NCBI RefSeq assembly: GCF_009834365.1
Contig: NZ_CP041348.1
Location: 1,959,001-2,023,000 of the forward strand
From: Komagataeibacter xylinus
GTDB lineage: Bacteria > Pseudomonadota > Alphaproteobacteria > Acetobacterales > Acetobacteraceae
DNA length: 64,000 nucleotides
Reading direction: 5' to 3'
In this document: piece after piece, positions 7,120-16,810 of the stretch
Layout of the letters: the number at the start of each line of letters is the position of its first letter
Position numbering within the stretch: the first letter of the stretch is position 1
Notes under the pieces: generated by a model
Told to the model about the DNA's origin: nothing
The model's database searches: none
The model's input: only the letters and a program-made list of their open reading frames with translations
Translations under genes and position numbers: made by a program

Positions 7120-8322
7120 ATGGCGCCGCCGCTCGATGACACAACCCGCAGCATCATCAAGGCCTGCGTACCCGCACTTGAAGCCCATGGCCTGGCGATC
7201 ACGACCGAAATGTATCGTCGCCTTCTGGCCAATCCCGCCATCCGCGATCTGTTCAACCTCTCGCATCAGGAAGATGGCGCGCAGCCTAGGGCGCTGGCCC
7301 TGGCCGTGCTGGCCTATGCCCGCAACATCGATAATCTCGGCTCCATGGCAGGGGCTGTCGAACGCATTGCTGAAAAGCATGTGGGCCTGAATATCCGGCC
7401 CGAACACTACCCGTATGTGGCCGAGGCCCTGCTTGGCGCGATTGCACAGGTGCTGGGCGATGCTGCGACCCCTGAAATCATGGAGGCATGGGGCCAGGCG
7501 TACTGGTTCCTGGCTGATATCCTGATCGGGCGTGAAAAACAGATCTACGCGGCCCACGCGGCGGCTCCCGGCGGCTGGGTGGGGTGGCGGTCCTTGCGCG
7601 TGCAGGCCCGCAAGGCCGAGAGCGAGACCGTGACCTCCTTTGAACTGGTGCCGCAGGATGGTGGCCCCGTGATGCGGCATGCGCCGGGGCAGTATCTCAG
7701 CTTCCGGCTCGATGTGCCGGGGCACGGGTGTGAACGGCGCAATTACAGCATCTCGTCCGCGCCCTCTGCGCAGGGATACCGCATCAGCGTGCGCCGTATT
7801 GATGGCGGCGTCGTGTCGGACTGGCTGCATGACAGCGTGCGCGAAGGCACCTTGCTGCAGGTTTCCGCCCCCGCCGGTGAGTTCACGCTCGCGCCCGCAA
7901 CCGGGCCCATCGTGTTCCTGAGCGCCGGGGTGGGGCTGACGCCGTTCATGTCCATGCTGGCTGAACTGACGGGCAGCGACGCGCATCCCCCCATCCATTA
8001 CATCCACACCACCCGCACCCCGCGCACGGAAGCCTTTGGCCCGGCCATCCGCGCCATGGCAGGCGGCGGGCAGTTGCAGGCGGATATTTTCTATACCCGG
8101 CAGGCTCCGCAGGCTGCAGCACCCGCGCCTGGAGTGACCTGTCATGAAGGGCGCATCACGCCCGCATGGCTGAAGGGCCGGGTGGAGCGGAATGCGACTT
8201 ATTACATCTGCGGCCCTGATGGCTTCATGCGCGACATGGTGGGCGCGCTGAAGGATGCGGGCGTGCCGTCTGCACAGATTCGCTATGAATTCTTTGGCCC
8301 GGCAGATGACCCCGCGTTATGA
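7120..8322 (+). CDS. hmp: Flavohemoglobin, nitric oxide dioxygenase
   Basis: A 400-residue protein with an N-terminal globin domain (residues 1-140; KHVGLNIRPEHYPYVAEALL carries the proximal His region), a ferredoxin-reductase FAD domain (RNYSISSAP) and a C-terminal NAD domain (GVGLTPFMSML, YICGPDGFM). Hmp converts NO and O2 to nitrate using NAD(P)H. ATG 7120 is preferred over ATG 7108, because GGAGG at 7110-7114 sits 5 bases before 7120 and the upstream ATG overlaps it. The double NsrR-like site upstream fits NO-induced expression. It stands alone and is followed by a repeat element. Confidence 0.95.
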   Translation: MAPPLDDTTRSIIKACVPALEAHGLAITTEMYRRLLANPAIRDLFNLSHQEDGAQPRALALAVLAYARNIDNLGSMAGAVERIAEKHVGLNIRPEHYPYVAEALLGAIAQVLGDAATPEIMEAWGQAYWFLADILIGREKQIYAAHAAAPGGWVGWRSLRVQARKAESETVTSFELVPQDGGPVMRHAPGQYLSFRLDVPGHGCERRNYSISSAPSAQGYRISVRRIDGGVVSDWLHDSVREGTLLQVSAPAGEFTLAPATGPIVFLSAGVGLTPFMSMLAELTGSDAHPPIHYIHTTRTPRTEAFGPAIRAMAGGGQLQADIFYTRQAPQAAAPAPGVTCHEGRITPAWLKGRVERNATYYICGPDGFMRDMVGALKDAGVPSAQIRYEFFGPADDPAL

Positions 8323-8364
8323 GGCCAAAGGCGTGTTTTTGGAAACTGTCTTTATAAAATAAAG

Positions 8365-8442
8365 AAGTTTTTGGTGAATATTTTCCCGGAAAGCTTCAAA
8401 GAACGCCGCCTTTTTGAAAAAAAGGCGGCACCCAAAAACTTT
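8365..8442. repeat. Dispersed hairpin repeat, full form, copy B
   Basis: Outer arms AAGTTTTTGGTG and CACCCAAAAACTT enclose hairpin 1 (weakened here: GAATATTTTCCCGGAAAGCTTC) and hairpin 2 (GCCGCCTTTTT / AAAAAGGCGGC). It starts 43 bp after the hmp stop codon. Confidence 0.75.
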
Positions 8443-8581
8443 CACTTTTCCCGTGGCGGTCAGGCATGCTGCGGGCAGATCAGGCGGAACCAAACAGGCG
8501 GCAAGTTTCTTATCGTTTGTATCCGCATCGCGCGTGGTGCCGGGCGGGTCCAGTTTTTTTTGACCCGGAAGGTCAGCCGCC

Positions 8582-9274
8582 ATGATTACCGTGCATCATC
8601 TCGATAATTCACGTTCCCAGCGCATCCTGTGGCTGCTTGAGGAACTTGAATTGCCCTACGAGATCCGCTTTTACAAACGCGACCCCAAAACCATGCTGGC
8701 TCCCAAAAGCCTGCGCAAAATTCACCCGCTGGGAAAGGCCCCTATCATTACCGATACTGAGGGTGACGTAACTCTGGCGGAAAGCGGAGCCATTATCGAA
8801 TATCTGGTGGAGCGCTACGGCAATGGCCGCCTGCAGCCCGAACGCGGCACGCCCGAGCACGTGCAGTTCCTGTACTGGCTGCACTATGCCGAAGGCTCGG
8901 CCATGCCGCCGCTGCTGCTCAAGCTGGTGTTTGGCCTGCTGCCTACGCGCGTGCCCTTTATCATCCGCCCCGTGGCCAGCCTGATTGCGGGCGGGGTGCA
9001 GTCACGCATCATCAACCCGCAACTCAAGCTGCACATGGATTTCTGGGAGCAGGCGCTCAGCCGGCGCGAATGGTTCACCGGCAAGGACTTCACCGCAGCC
9101 GATATCCAGATGAGCTTTCCGCTTGAAGCCGCCGCCTCCCGCGCCGGGGCGCTGGGCGGCAGGCCGCATGTGGGCGCCTTTTTGCGGCGCATCCATGCAC
9201 GGCCTGCCTATCAGCGCGCGCTGATTAAAGGCGGCGCCTATGCCTTTGCCTCGGCAGGGGACGCGGCTGCCTGA
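8582..9274 (+). CDS. Glutathione S-transferase family protein
   Basis: A 230-residue soluble protein with the N-terminal thioredoxin-like domain of GSTs (VHHLDNSRSQRILWLLEELELPYE, and the cis-Pro/ESGAIIEYL glutathione-binding segment near residue 60) and a helical C-terminal domain (WFTGKDFTAADIQMSFPLEA near 160). GSTs conjugate or reduce electrophiles with glutathione; the substrate is unknown. AAGGTCAGCC lies just before the ATG. It is probably transcribed alone. Confidence 0.9.
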   Translation: MITVHHLDNSRSQRILWLLEELELPYEIRFYKRDPKTMLAPKSLRKIHPLGKAPIITDTEGDVTLAESGAIIEYLVERYGNGRLQPERGTPEHVQFLYWLHYAEGSAMPPLLLKLVFGLLPTRVPFIIRPVASLIAGGVQSRIINPQLKLHMDFWEQALSRREWFTGKDFTAADIQMSFPLEAAASRAGALGGRPHVGAFLRRIHARPAYQRALIKGGAYAFASAGDAAA

Positions 9275-9348
9275 CGGCATGGCTGCGGTTTACGCCCCAC
9301 CTCGGTTCGTATTAAGTGCGCGGATTCCTTCCGCGCCCCCGAGGTTCC

Positions 9349-10971
9349 ATGATTCGTCTCGACAGTATCAGCAAGCATAACGGCCAGCGCCTGGTCTTCA
9401 TTGAAGCATCAGCCGCGTTGCAAAAGGGCGAGAAGATCGGCCTCGTGGGGCCAAACGGGGCGGGCAAGACCACGCTGTTCCGCATGATCACCGGGCAGGA
9501 CGAACCTGATGAAGGCCAGATCCTGACCGATCGCGGCATTACCATCGGTTTCTTCAGCCAGGATGTGGGCGAGATGACGGGCCGCAGCGCCGTGGCCGAG
9601 GTGATGGAAGGCGCGGGCGCGGTATCGGAGGTTGCCTCCGAGCTTGCCACGCTGGAGACGGCACTGGCCGACCCCGAGCAGGCCGACCAGCTTGACGCCA
9701 TTCTCGAACGCTTTGGCGAGGTGCAGGCCCGCTTTGAGGAACTTGGCGGTTACGCGCTTGACAGCAAGGCGCGCGAGGTGCTGCACGGGCTGGGCTTCAG
9801 CCAGGAAATGATGGATGGCGATGTCAGCCGCCTCTCTGGCGGGTGGAAAATGCGCGTGGCCCTTGGCCGCATCCTGCTCATGCGCCCCGATGTGATGCTG
9901 CTCGATGAGCCCAGCAACCATCTCGACCTTGAAAGCCTGATCTGGCTGGAGCAGTTTCTGGCCGGTTACGATGGCGCGCTGCTCATGACATCGCATGACC
10001 GGGCGTTCATGAACCGGGTCATCAACAAGGTGATCGAGATTGACGGCGGCAACCTGACCAGCTTTTCAGGCGATTACGAGTTCTATGAACAGCAGCGCGC
10101 CCAGAACGAGAAGCAGCAGCAGGCCCAGTTCGAGCGCCAGCAGGCCGCGCTTGCCAAGGAAATCAGCTTTATCGAACGCTTCAAGGCCCGTGCCTCGCAC
10201 GCAGCCCAGGTGCAGAGCCGGGTCAAGAAGCTGGAAAAGATCGACCGCGTCGAGCCGCCAAAGCGAAGGCAGGCGCTGAGCTTCGAGTTTCCGCCCCCGC
10301 CGCGCTCGGGCGAGGACGTGGTCAAGCTGCGTGGCGTGGATAAAAGCTATGGCAGCCGCGTGATCTACCACAACCTCGACCTGCTGATCCGCAGGCGCGA
10401 GCGGTGCTGCGTGCTGGGTGTGAACGGTGCTGGCAAGTCCACGCTGCTCAAGCTGGTCACCGGTGCCACCCAGCCCGATGCTGGCACGGTTACGCTGGGC
10501 GGCAGCGTGAAGCTGGGTTATTTCGCCCAGCACGCCATGGACCTGCTTGATGGCAGCCGCACGGTGTTTGAAACGCTGGATGATGCCTTTCCGCTGGCAA
10601 GCCAGGGTTCGCTGCGCGCCCTTGCAGGCAGCTTCGGCTTCTCTGGTGATGAGGTGGAGAAAAGCTGCCGCGTGCTGTCAGGCGGCGAGAAGGCGCGGCT
10701 GGTCATGGCGCTGATGCTGTATGACCCGCCAAACTTTCTGGTGCTCGATGAGCCGACCAACCACCTCGATATCGCCACCAAGGAAATGCTGATCGCGTCC
10801 CTCGCGCAGTACGAAGGCACGATGCTGTTCGTATCCCATGACCGGCACTTCCTTGCCGCCCTGTCCAACCGGGTGCTGGAAGTAACACCCGGTGGCATCC
10901 ACCAGTATGATGGCGGCTATACGGAATATGTCGCCCGCACCGGGCAGGAGGCTCCCGGCCTGCATGCCTGA
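9349..10971 (+). CDS. ABC-F family ATPase (ribosome-associated type)
   Basis: A 540-residue protein with two ABC cassettes and no membrane segment. Walker A motifs are GPNGAGKTT and GVNGAGKST. The signatures are LSGGWKMRVALGR and LSGGEKARLVMAL, each followed by a DEPSNHLD or DEPTNHLD Walker B. A charged, coiled linker (EQQRAQNEKQQQAQFERQQ) joins the cassettes, as in EttA/Uup/YbiT proteins that act on the ribosome. ATG 9349 follows GAGG; an 11-codon extension to 9316 looks spurious. The subfamily cannot be fixed by eye. Confidence 0.92.
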   Translation: MIRLDSISKHNGQRLVFIEASAALQKGEKIGLVGPNGAGKTTLFRMITGQDEPDEGQILTDRGITIGFFSQDVGEMTGRSAVAEVMEGAGAVSEVASELATLETALADPEQADQLDAILERFGEVQARFEELGGYALDSKAREVLHGLGFSQEMMDGDVSRLSGGWKMRVALGRILLMRPDVMLLDEPSNHLDLESLIWLEQFLAGYDGALLMTSHDRAFMNRVINKVIEIDGGNLTSFSGDYEFYEQQRAQNEKQQQAQFERQQAALAKEISFIERFKARASHAAQVQSRVKKLEKIDRVEPPKRRQALSFEFPPPPRSGEDVVKLRGVDKSYGSRVIYHNLDLLIRRRERCCVLGVNGAGKSTLLKLVTGATQPDAGTVTLGGSVKLGYFAQHAMDLLDGSRTVFETLDDAFPLASQGSLRALAGSFGFSGDEVEKSCRVLSGGEKARLVMALMLYDPPNFLVLDEPTNHLDIATKEMLIASLAQYEGTMLFVSHDRHFLAALSNRVLEVTPGGIHQYDGGYTEYVARTGQEAPGLHA

Positions 10972-10992
10972 CCCGGCTGCCTGCCCTTGAAA

Positions 10993-11009
10993 ATACCATT
11001 GGGGGGTAT
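10993..11009 (+). promoter_or_regulatory. Putative CsoR operator of the copper ATPase
   Basis: ATACCATTGGGGGGTAT, a 17-bp palindrome with perfect ATACC/GGTAT half-sites, 33 bp upstream of the ATPase start. TATAAA at 11007-11012 is a -10-like box that overlaps its right end. It matches the site upstream of the copA/copB operon at 13 of 17 positions. Confidence 0.6.
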
Positions 11010-11042
11010 AAAGTCAGCTCGGTGAGCATGAGGAGCGCCGCC

Positions 11043-13415
11043 GTGGCCCAGACTGTCAGTTTCCCCGTAGGTGGCATGAGCTGTGCGGCCTGTGCCACGC
11101 GGCTTGAAAAGGTGCTCAACCGGCAGGCGGGCGTGCAGGCCACGGTCAACTTCGCCACCGCTCGGGTGCAGGCTGATGTCGATGACCCCGCAACCGCGCT
11201 GCCGGCCATGGTTACGGCCATTGGCAAGGCAGGTTTTACAACCAGCGAAGAGAGCGTGGATCTGTCGGTTACCGGCATGAGCTGTGCCGCCTGCGCAGCC
11301 AGGGTTGAAAAAATTCTCAACCGCCTGCCGCTGACACAGGCCAGCGTGAATTTTGCCACCGGGCGCGCGCATGTTACGTACGTGCCCGGCGTGAGCGGGC
11401 CGGAAACCTTTATTGCCCGCATTGAAAAAGCCGGTTTTGGCGCAACTATAGTGGATGATGCGGCACCGCGCCTGGACCCGCACGCCCTGCGCATGCAGGC
11501 CTGGCGGACGGAACGCAACCAGTTTGCACTGACCCTTGTGCTGGCGCTGCCGTTTGGGGCGCAGATGCTGGGCATGCTGGCGGGCATGGGGTTCATGCTG
11601 CCCGGCTGGGTGCAGGCCGTGCTCGCCACGGTGGTGCAGTTCTACTGCGCGCGCCAGCTTTATCCGCGTGCGTGGAAGGCGGTGCGGGGCGGTGCTGCCA
11701 ACATGGACGTGCTGGTGGTGCTGGGCACGGGCATTGCCTATTTCTTCAGCCTGGCCGTGCTGCTCCTGCGCCTGCCGCAGCCGCTTTATTTCGAGAGCAG
11801 CGTTGCCATCATCACGCTTATCTCGCTCGGCCGTCTTATGGAAAGCCGCGCGCGTGACAGAACGGCGGCGGGGCTGGAAAGCCTGCTGAAACTCCAGCCC
11901 GCGCAGGCCCATGTGGAACGCGATGGCATCATGCATGACTGCCCGGTGGAGCAGGTGCGGGTGGGTGATGTGTTTATCGTGCGCCCCGGCGAGAGCATGC
12001 CGGTGGATGGCGCGGTGCTTGATGGCGCATCGGACGTGAATGAAGCCATGCTGACCGGCGAGAGCCTGCCCGTGGCCAAACGGGAGCATGACACGGTTTT
12101 TGCGGGCACGCTCAACACCACCGGCAGCCTGCGGGTAAAGGCCACTGGCGTGGGGGCGGATACCGCGCTGGCTCATATCGTGAAAATGGTGGAGCAGGCA
12201 CAGGGCAGCAAGGCCCATGTGCAGCGTCTGGCCGATCGGGTGGCAGGCGTGTTCGTGCCCGCGGTGCTGGTGCTGGCGGCCCTCACCTTTGGCGTGTGGT
12301 GGGGCGTGAGCGGGCAGGTTCCACCCAGCCTTATCGCCGCCGTGTCGGTGCTGGTCATTGCCTGCCCGTGTTCGCTGGGGCTGGCAACGCCCACCGCCAT
12401 CATGGTGGGCACCGGGCTTGGCGCACGCGCGGGCATCCTGTTCCGTAACGCCGATGCGCTGGAACAGGCCCAGAAACTCGATACAATCATGCTCGACAAG
12501 ACCGGCACCCTGACCCAGGGCACGCCCATGGTGCATGATATGCAGCCCCGGCCCGGCGTGGACCCGGCCCGCCTGCTGGAGGTGGCCTGCACGCTGGAGC
12601 AGGATTCCGAGCACCCGCTGGCCCGCGCCATCATGGCGCATGCAGCAAACCTTGGCGTGCAGCCCGGCACGCTGGCTGCTTTTGAGGCCACGCCGGGCAT
12701 GGGTGTTGCAGGCATGGTGGATGGGCAGCCTGCCTGCCTTGGCGCGCCGCGTTTTCTGGCCCAACGCGGCGTTGCGCTGGACCCTGATGCGGCAGACGGG
12801 CTGACGGGCGCGGGGCGTAGCGTGATTGGCGTGGCGCAGGCGGGGCATCTGCTGGGCTACATCACCCTGTCCGACACGTTGCGGCCCGATGCGGTGGCGA
12901 GTGTAGCCGCATTCCGGGCGGCGGGCATCCGGGTTGTCATGCTCACGGGTGACAGCCCGCAGGCAGCAGGTCCCATCGCGGCCGCAGTGGGGGTGGATGA
13001 CTACCGCGCGGGCGTGCTGCCCGGTGACAAGGCGCGGATTATTGAAGATTACCGCGCACAGGGCCACGTGGTAGGCATGGTGGGTGACGGCATCAATGAC
13101 GCCCCGGCACTGGCAGCGGCCGATGTGGGTTTTGCCATCGGGGCCGGTACGGCCATTGCGCGCGAGACGGCGGATATCGTGCTGATGAAGAGTGAACTGG
13201 CCAGCGTGAGCGATGCCATCTCGCTCTCGCGCGCCACGCTGGCCAAGATCAGGCAGAACCTGTTTTTTGCGTTCATCTATAACATTCTGGGCCTGCCGCT
13301 CGCAGCCTTCGGCCTGCTCAACCCCATCGTGGCGGCAGGCGCCATGGCCATGAGTTCGGTCTCGGTGGTCAGCAACGCGCTGCTGCTCAATCGCTGGAAG
13401 CCGCGCGCCCGATAA
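11043..13415 (+). CDS. copA: Copper-translocating P1B-type ATPase
   Basis: A 790-residue Cu(I) exporter of the inner membrane. Two N-terminal heavy-metal domains carry GMSCAAC motifs near residues 12 and 80. The P-type core is intact: TGES near 338, CPC in the metal-transport helix near 440, DKTGT (phosphorylated Asp) near 483, SEHP near 522, GDGIND near 681 and a C-terminal MSSVSVVSNALLLNR helix. GTG 11043 is chosen because AGGAG ends 7 bases upstream; ATG 11028 and GTG 11022 are in-frame alternatives. The following CsoR-type gene starts 95 bp after the stop and is probably co-expressed. Confidence 0.95.
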   Translation: MAQTVSFPVGGMSCAACATRLEKVLNRQAGVQATVNFATARVQADVDDPATALPAMVTAIGKAGFTTSEESVDLSVTGMSCAACAARVEKILNRLPLTQASVNFATGRAHVTYVPGVSGPETFIARIEKAGFGATIVDDAAPRLDPHALRMQAWRTERNQFALTLVLALPFGAQMLGMLAGMGFMLPGWVQAVLATVVQFYCARQLYPRAWKAVRGGAANMDVLVVLGTGIAYFFSLAVLLLRLPQPLYFESSVAIITLISLGRLMESRARDRTAAGLESLLKLQPAQAHVERDGIMHDCPVEQVRVGDVFIVRPGESMPVDGAVLDGASDVNEAMLTGESLPVAKREHDTVFAGTLNTTGSLRVKATGVGADTALAHIVKMVEQAQGSKAHVQRLADRVAGVFVPAVLVLAALTFGVWWGVSGQVPPSLIAAVSVLVIACPCSLGLATPTAIMVGTGLGARAGILFRNADALEQAQKLDTIMLDKTGTLTQGTPMVHDMQPRPGVDPARLLEVACTLEQDSEHPLARAIMAHAANLGVQPGTLAAFEATPGMGVAGMVDGQPACLGAPRFLAQRGVALDPDAADGLTGAGRSVIGVAQAGHLLGYITLSDTLRPDAVASVAAFRAAGIRVVMLTGDSPQAAGPIAAAVGVDDYRAGVLPGDKARIIEDYRAQGHVVGMVGDGINDAPALAAADVGFAIGAGTAIARETADIVLMKSELASVSDAISLSRATLAKIRQNLFFAFIYNILGLPLAAFGLLNPIVAAGAMAMSSVSVVSNALLLNRWKPRAR

Positions 13416-13510
13416 CGGAATGACGATTGCGCCCTGTTCCGTGCGCGCGCTCGCCTATGCTGCTGCATAGTTGCATGACCCGGCACAATTCAAGGGATGG
13501 ACGACAACGC

Positions 13511-13849
13511 GTGACCAGACATAAACAGCAGGTAACAGACCCTGCCTCCTGCATGCAGTGCGGCCCACCGGATGACAGGGTTGTGGAACAGCCTCACAAG
13601 AAAGCCTTGATCAACCGCATACGCCGCATTGAAGGGCAGGTGGGTGGCGTGCTGAACATGATCGAGAATGACCGCTACTGCGTGGATATCCTGACCCAGA
13701 TCTCGGCAGTAAAATCAGCGCTTGACGGGGTTGCGATCCAGATCCTGTCCTCTCACGCCAAAGGCTGCGTGCGCAAGGCGGTGCAGGAAGATGGCGGCGA
13801 GGAAACGATGGAGGAACTGCTCGGCATCATCCGCAAGCTGATCCGCTAG
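13511..13849 (+). CDS. csoR: CsoR/RcnR family metal-sensing repressor
   Basis: A 112-residue all-helical DUF156 protein (KALINRIRRIEGQVGGVLNMIENDRYCVDILTQ...). The Cys-His-Cys copper ligand set of CsoR is visible: YC, then HAKGC. Copper binding is expected to release it from DNA. GTG 13511 is the chosen start; the frame is open back to 13427 but that part is not family-like, and ATG 13475 is possible. An extra CMQC pair sits near the N-terminus. Gene order (downstream of the copper ATPase) and the matching operators upstream of both copper operons make it the likely copper sensor here. Confidence 0.88.
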   Translation: MTRHKQQVTDPASCMQCGPPDDRVVEQPHKKALINRIRRIEGQVGGVLNMIENDRYCVDILTQISAVKSALDGVAIQILSSHAKGCVRKAVQEDGGEETMEELLGIIRKLIR

Positions 13850-13986
13850 AGCATTTTTAGGCGCAATCCTGATTAAGTGGAAGATGCGGCCTTTGCTGAA
13901 AATGTTCGTTCCATAGTTGTCAGGCACAAAACAGATAGCCTTCGCGCGGAATCTTCCTGTCGTCGTGCATCTTTTACTACAGGATA

Positions 13987-14226
13987 ATGAAAATGACCGT
14001 GCCGCCTGATTATGTAGAAGTGCGCGAGGTATGTCCTGTTTGTAGCCAGGGATGGGTACGCGTTGCACGAGATAGTGCAACAAATTCTCTTTTCTTTCGA
14101 TGTGATGAATGCGGAAGTGACTGGGAGGATGTCCTGAAAATCGGGATTGAATCATCAAAAACAAGAGATGATTATTATAATTGGCATTTTGTAGAAAGTA
14201 GAAAATTGGCAACAAATAAAATATAA
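13987..14226 (+). CDS. Hypothetical zinc-ribbon protein
   Basis: A 79-residue protein with two CxxC knuckles, CPVC near residue 16 and CDEC near 38, separated by 20 residues: a small zinc ribbon. No family name can be given. AGGA precedes the ATG; ATG 13993 is also possible. The gene and its flanks are clearly richer in A and T than the genes on both sides, which suggests recent acquisition. It might bind nucleic acid, or act as a small regulator or immunity factor, but nothing in the sequence decides. Confidence 0.6.
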   Translation: MKMTVPPDYVEVREVCPVCSQGWVRVARDSATNSLFFRCDECGSDWEDVLKIGIESSKTRDDYYNWHFVESRKLATNKI

Positions 14227-14270
14227 AAATATGTAATAAATAAAGTATCAAAGAACGGGTAATATATCAT

Positions 14271-14295
14271 GGCACCCCTGTGCTTATGGGGTGCC
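14271..14295. terminator. Hairpin between convergent genes
   Basis: GGCACCCC and GGGGTGCC form an 8-bp perfect stem with a 9-base loop, between the zinc-ribbon gene (+) and the glycerophosphodiesterase (-). There is no long T-run on either side, so termination is only likely, not certain. Confidence 0.5.
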
Positions 14296-14303
14296 TCCCG
14301 GCT

Positions 14304-15410
14304 TTACAGTCCCAGCGCCATGCGACCTATGGCCGGGTCATCGGTAAAGAAGCCATCAAGCCCCAGATCCAGATGGCGCCGTATTTCGGCAATTGCGCCG
14401 GGCACGTTGCGCGCGCTGTCGCCCTCGCCATTGCGTAGCTGGGCGGGTAGGAAGTGGTTCTCGGGGCGGAAGGTGTAGGAATGCACCAGCAGGCCCGCTG
14501 CATGGGCATCATCAATGAGGGACGTAGGGGCAAGCCATGCGCCGGAGGCATCACGCGGTATGATGTCATCGTTCGAAGGGCCAATGACATCGGCATAGGC
14601 CCGCACGCCACGCAGGCCGTCAGGGGTCATGAAGTCGCCAAACGTGGCAGGTCTTGCCGTGCCCAGCGTGTCGGGCACCGTTTCCGTGCGCCCGCCCATG
14701 AGGAACATAAGCCGCGCCTGCGGGTTGATGGCCTGCACCCGGCCATGGAGCATGCGCAGGTTTGCCGTCTCGAAGGACTGGACCTCGAGCGGGCAGTAAC
14801 GGGTGTAGTCGTGGGCCGCGATGACGTGCAGGAACGTCTCTTCCGGCGTGTGGCCGAGTTGATGGAAATGCGTTGAATTCTTTATTTCGGGTATCAGCCC
14901 GATCATGCGTCCGCGGGTTGCGGCTTCGGCTGCGACGAAGTCGATGACTTCCTCAAATGTCGGAATATCGAAATGCCCGTCATAGCGGGTGTTGTGGGCG
15001 CGGAGTGTGGGCAGGCGTTCGCGCGCGCGCAGGGTCTTGAGTTCGGCTAAAGTAAAGTCGGTCGTGAACCAGCCGGTTTCCGCCTTGCCATCAATGGTCA
15101 TGGTGCGGCGGCGGCTGGCAAATTCCGGGTGCTCGGCTACATCGGACGTGCCCGCTATATTGCTTTCATGGCGGGCTATGAGCACGCCATCGCGTGTGGG
15201 CACGAGGTCGGGCTCGATATAATCCGCACCATCGGCAATGGCGCGGGCATAGGCGGCGAGCGTGTGTTCAGGCCGCAGGGCCGATGCCCCCCGATGCGCC
15301 ATGACAGAAGGCACCGGTGCCAGAGAAGGGTTTGCAAAAGCCTGCCGGGCTGTCGTCAGCGCGGCCATGCTCATCAATGTGCCTGTCATGGCCTGTCTAC
15401 GGGTCAGCAT
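14304..15410 (-). CDS. Glycerophosphodiester phosphodiesterase, periplasmic
   Basis: A 368-residue GDPD-family TIM barrel. It has the motif HRGASALRPEHT near residue 39, EPDLVPTRDGVLIARHE near 67 (metal ligands Glu/Asp and a catalytic His) and a late EIKNSTHF lysine/glutamate motif. The N-terminus (TRRQAMTGTLMSMAALTTARQAFA) looks like a Tat or Sec signal, so it resembles periplasmic GlpQ, which splits glycerophosphodiesters into glycerol-3-phosphate and an alcohol. No glycerol-3-phosphate transporter gene is next to it. It is transcribed alone. Confidence 0.9.
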   Translation of the reverse strand: MLTRRQAMTGTLMSMAALTTARQAFANPSLAPVPSVMAHRGASALRPEHTLAAYARAIADGADYIEPDLVPTRDGVLIARHESNIAGTSDVAEHPEFASRRRTMTIDGKAETGWFTTDFTLAELKTLRARERLPTLRAHNTRYDGHFDIPTFEEVIDFVAAEAATRGRMIGLIPEIKNSTHFHQLGHTPEETFLHVIAAHDYTRYCPLEVQSFETANLRMLHGRVQAINPQARLMFLMGGRTETVPDTLGTARPATFGDFMTPDGLRGVRAYADVIGPSNDDIIPRDASGAWLAPTSLIDDAHAAGLLVHSYTFRPENHFLPAQLRNGEGDSARNVPGAIAEIRRHLDLGLDGFFTDDPAIGRMALGL

Positions 15411-16810
15411 GCCTCTGTCCTTTAAAAACGCGCGCCAATTTTAAGCCAGAACACGCATAGGGCAATGGGCAGCGATCGGCCCGAACGGCGGTTAACCGTG
15501 AATTCCATATGACAGTTTAATGAAAGTTCGCCCGTAAAAGGAGAAAGCCGCTTTTTCGATTGTCATCCCTGTCATGACCGCCCCTGGCGTCCGCTAACAG
15601 GAACCATGATACATGACAGTCCGCTTCCGGTGTGATTTCCGTGCTTTTTACTTGTTACCGCCGCCACGGCCAGCCTGGTTATGCCATGGGCGCGTGCCGA
15701 AGCGCGGAGCATCCATATTGCCGCCCAGCCCATGGCGCAGGCGCTTGAGGCATTAGGGCGCCAGACAGGCCAGAACATCGTTTTCACGCCGCAGCAGGTG
15801 GTCCTGTCCAGGTCAATGCAGTCAATAGCGACATGACGGCTGCACAGGCGGTCCGGCGTGTACTCGCCCATAGCGGGCTGACCGCCGAGAGCGTGAATGA
15901 TGGCGGCTTCATCATCCATTCAGGTGCTGCGGCCAGCACGGCGCAAAAGAACCGCGCGTCACCCGAAGGTGGCGAGCAGAAGGGCGGCGTGATCGACCTC
16001 ATTCCCATGAGCGCCTTTGACCACAAGGGTCTGTACAAATACCTCGATGCCTACGGCATCTGGTCAAGCAAGCGCGGGGCGTGGGCGCCAAGGGCACGTT
16101 TTCCGACACGTTTGGCAGGCACCATGAGTTCGGCATCGTGCTGTCCATGCGCTACCAGGAGCGCGCAACACGACCAAGAACTGGCAGGCCTATGATTACG
16201 ACAATGCCGATGGCACGAGCGGCACCACGCCTGGCGCTTCGTGGGACGGGCATGTCAGGCCCAGCCAGTATTCAACAGGCGAATACGCCAATGACGTGAC
16301 CAATATTGGCGGCTCGGGCAAGCTGGAATGGAAGCCCGCCGATAAGCACCTGTATATGTCGGTCATGGGCTGGTCCTGCGCACGGTGGAAACACTCGACC
16401 ACAATGAGCAGCAAAGCTATTACGACAACAAGGAAAATTTCACCAGCCAGATGCTCCAGAGCAGTCACGTGCCGTGGAACAATGTCTACCCCGAGACCTT
16501 CATCGGCCCCGATAGGTATAACTTCAACTGGTCCAGCCTGACGGTAGACCAGAAAAAATCACTTTATAACAATGGTATTTCAAAATACAGATACCGCGAG
16601 AACATATTCGACGGCTATGTCTCGCTGCACTACATCTGGAAAAATACCGCCTTCATTGCCGACGTGCGGGCCGATGCCACCAATTACGCGGGCTGGGCCC
16701 CTAGATCAACGGCACGACGCAGACGGTTTCCCCCGGTTTTACGAAGCAGGGCGGATCTTACATCAACCCGTTGCCCTCGTTTGATGTCGTGCATCACTTC
16801 CCGCAGGATG

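Noticed and set aside
13427..13510. Longer N-terminus for the CsoR-type regulator
   Set aside because: The frame is open but Arg/Pro/Cys-rich and unlike the family, and it lacks a ribosome-binding site; GTG 13511 is preferred.
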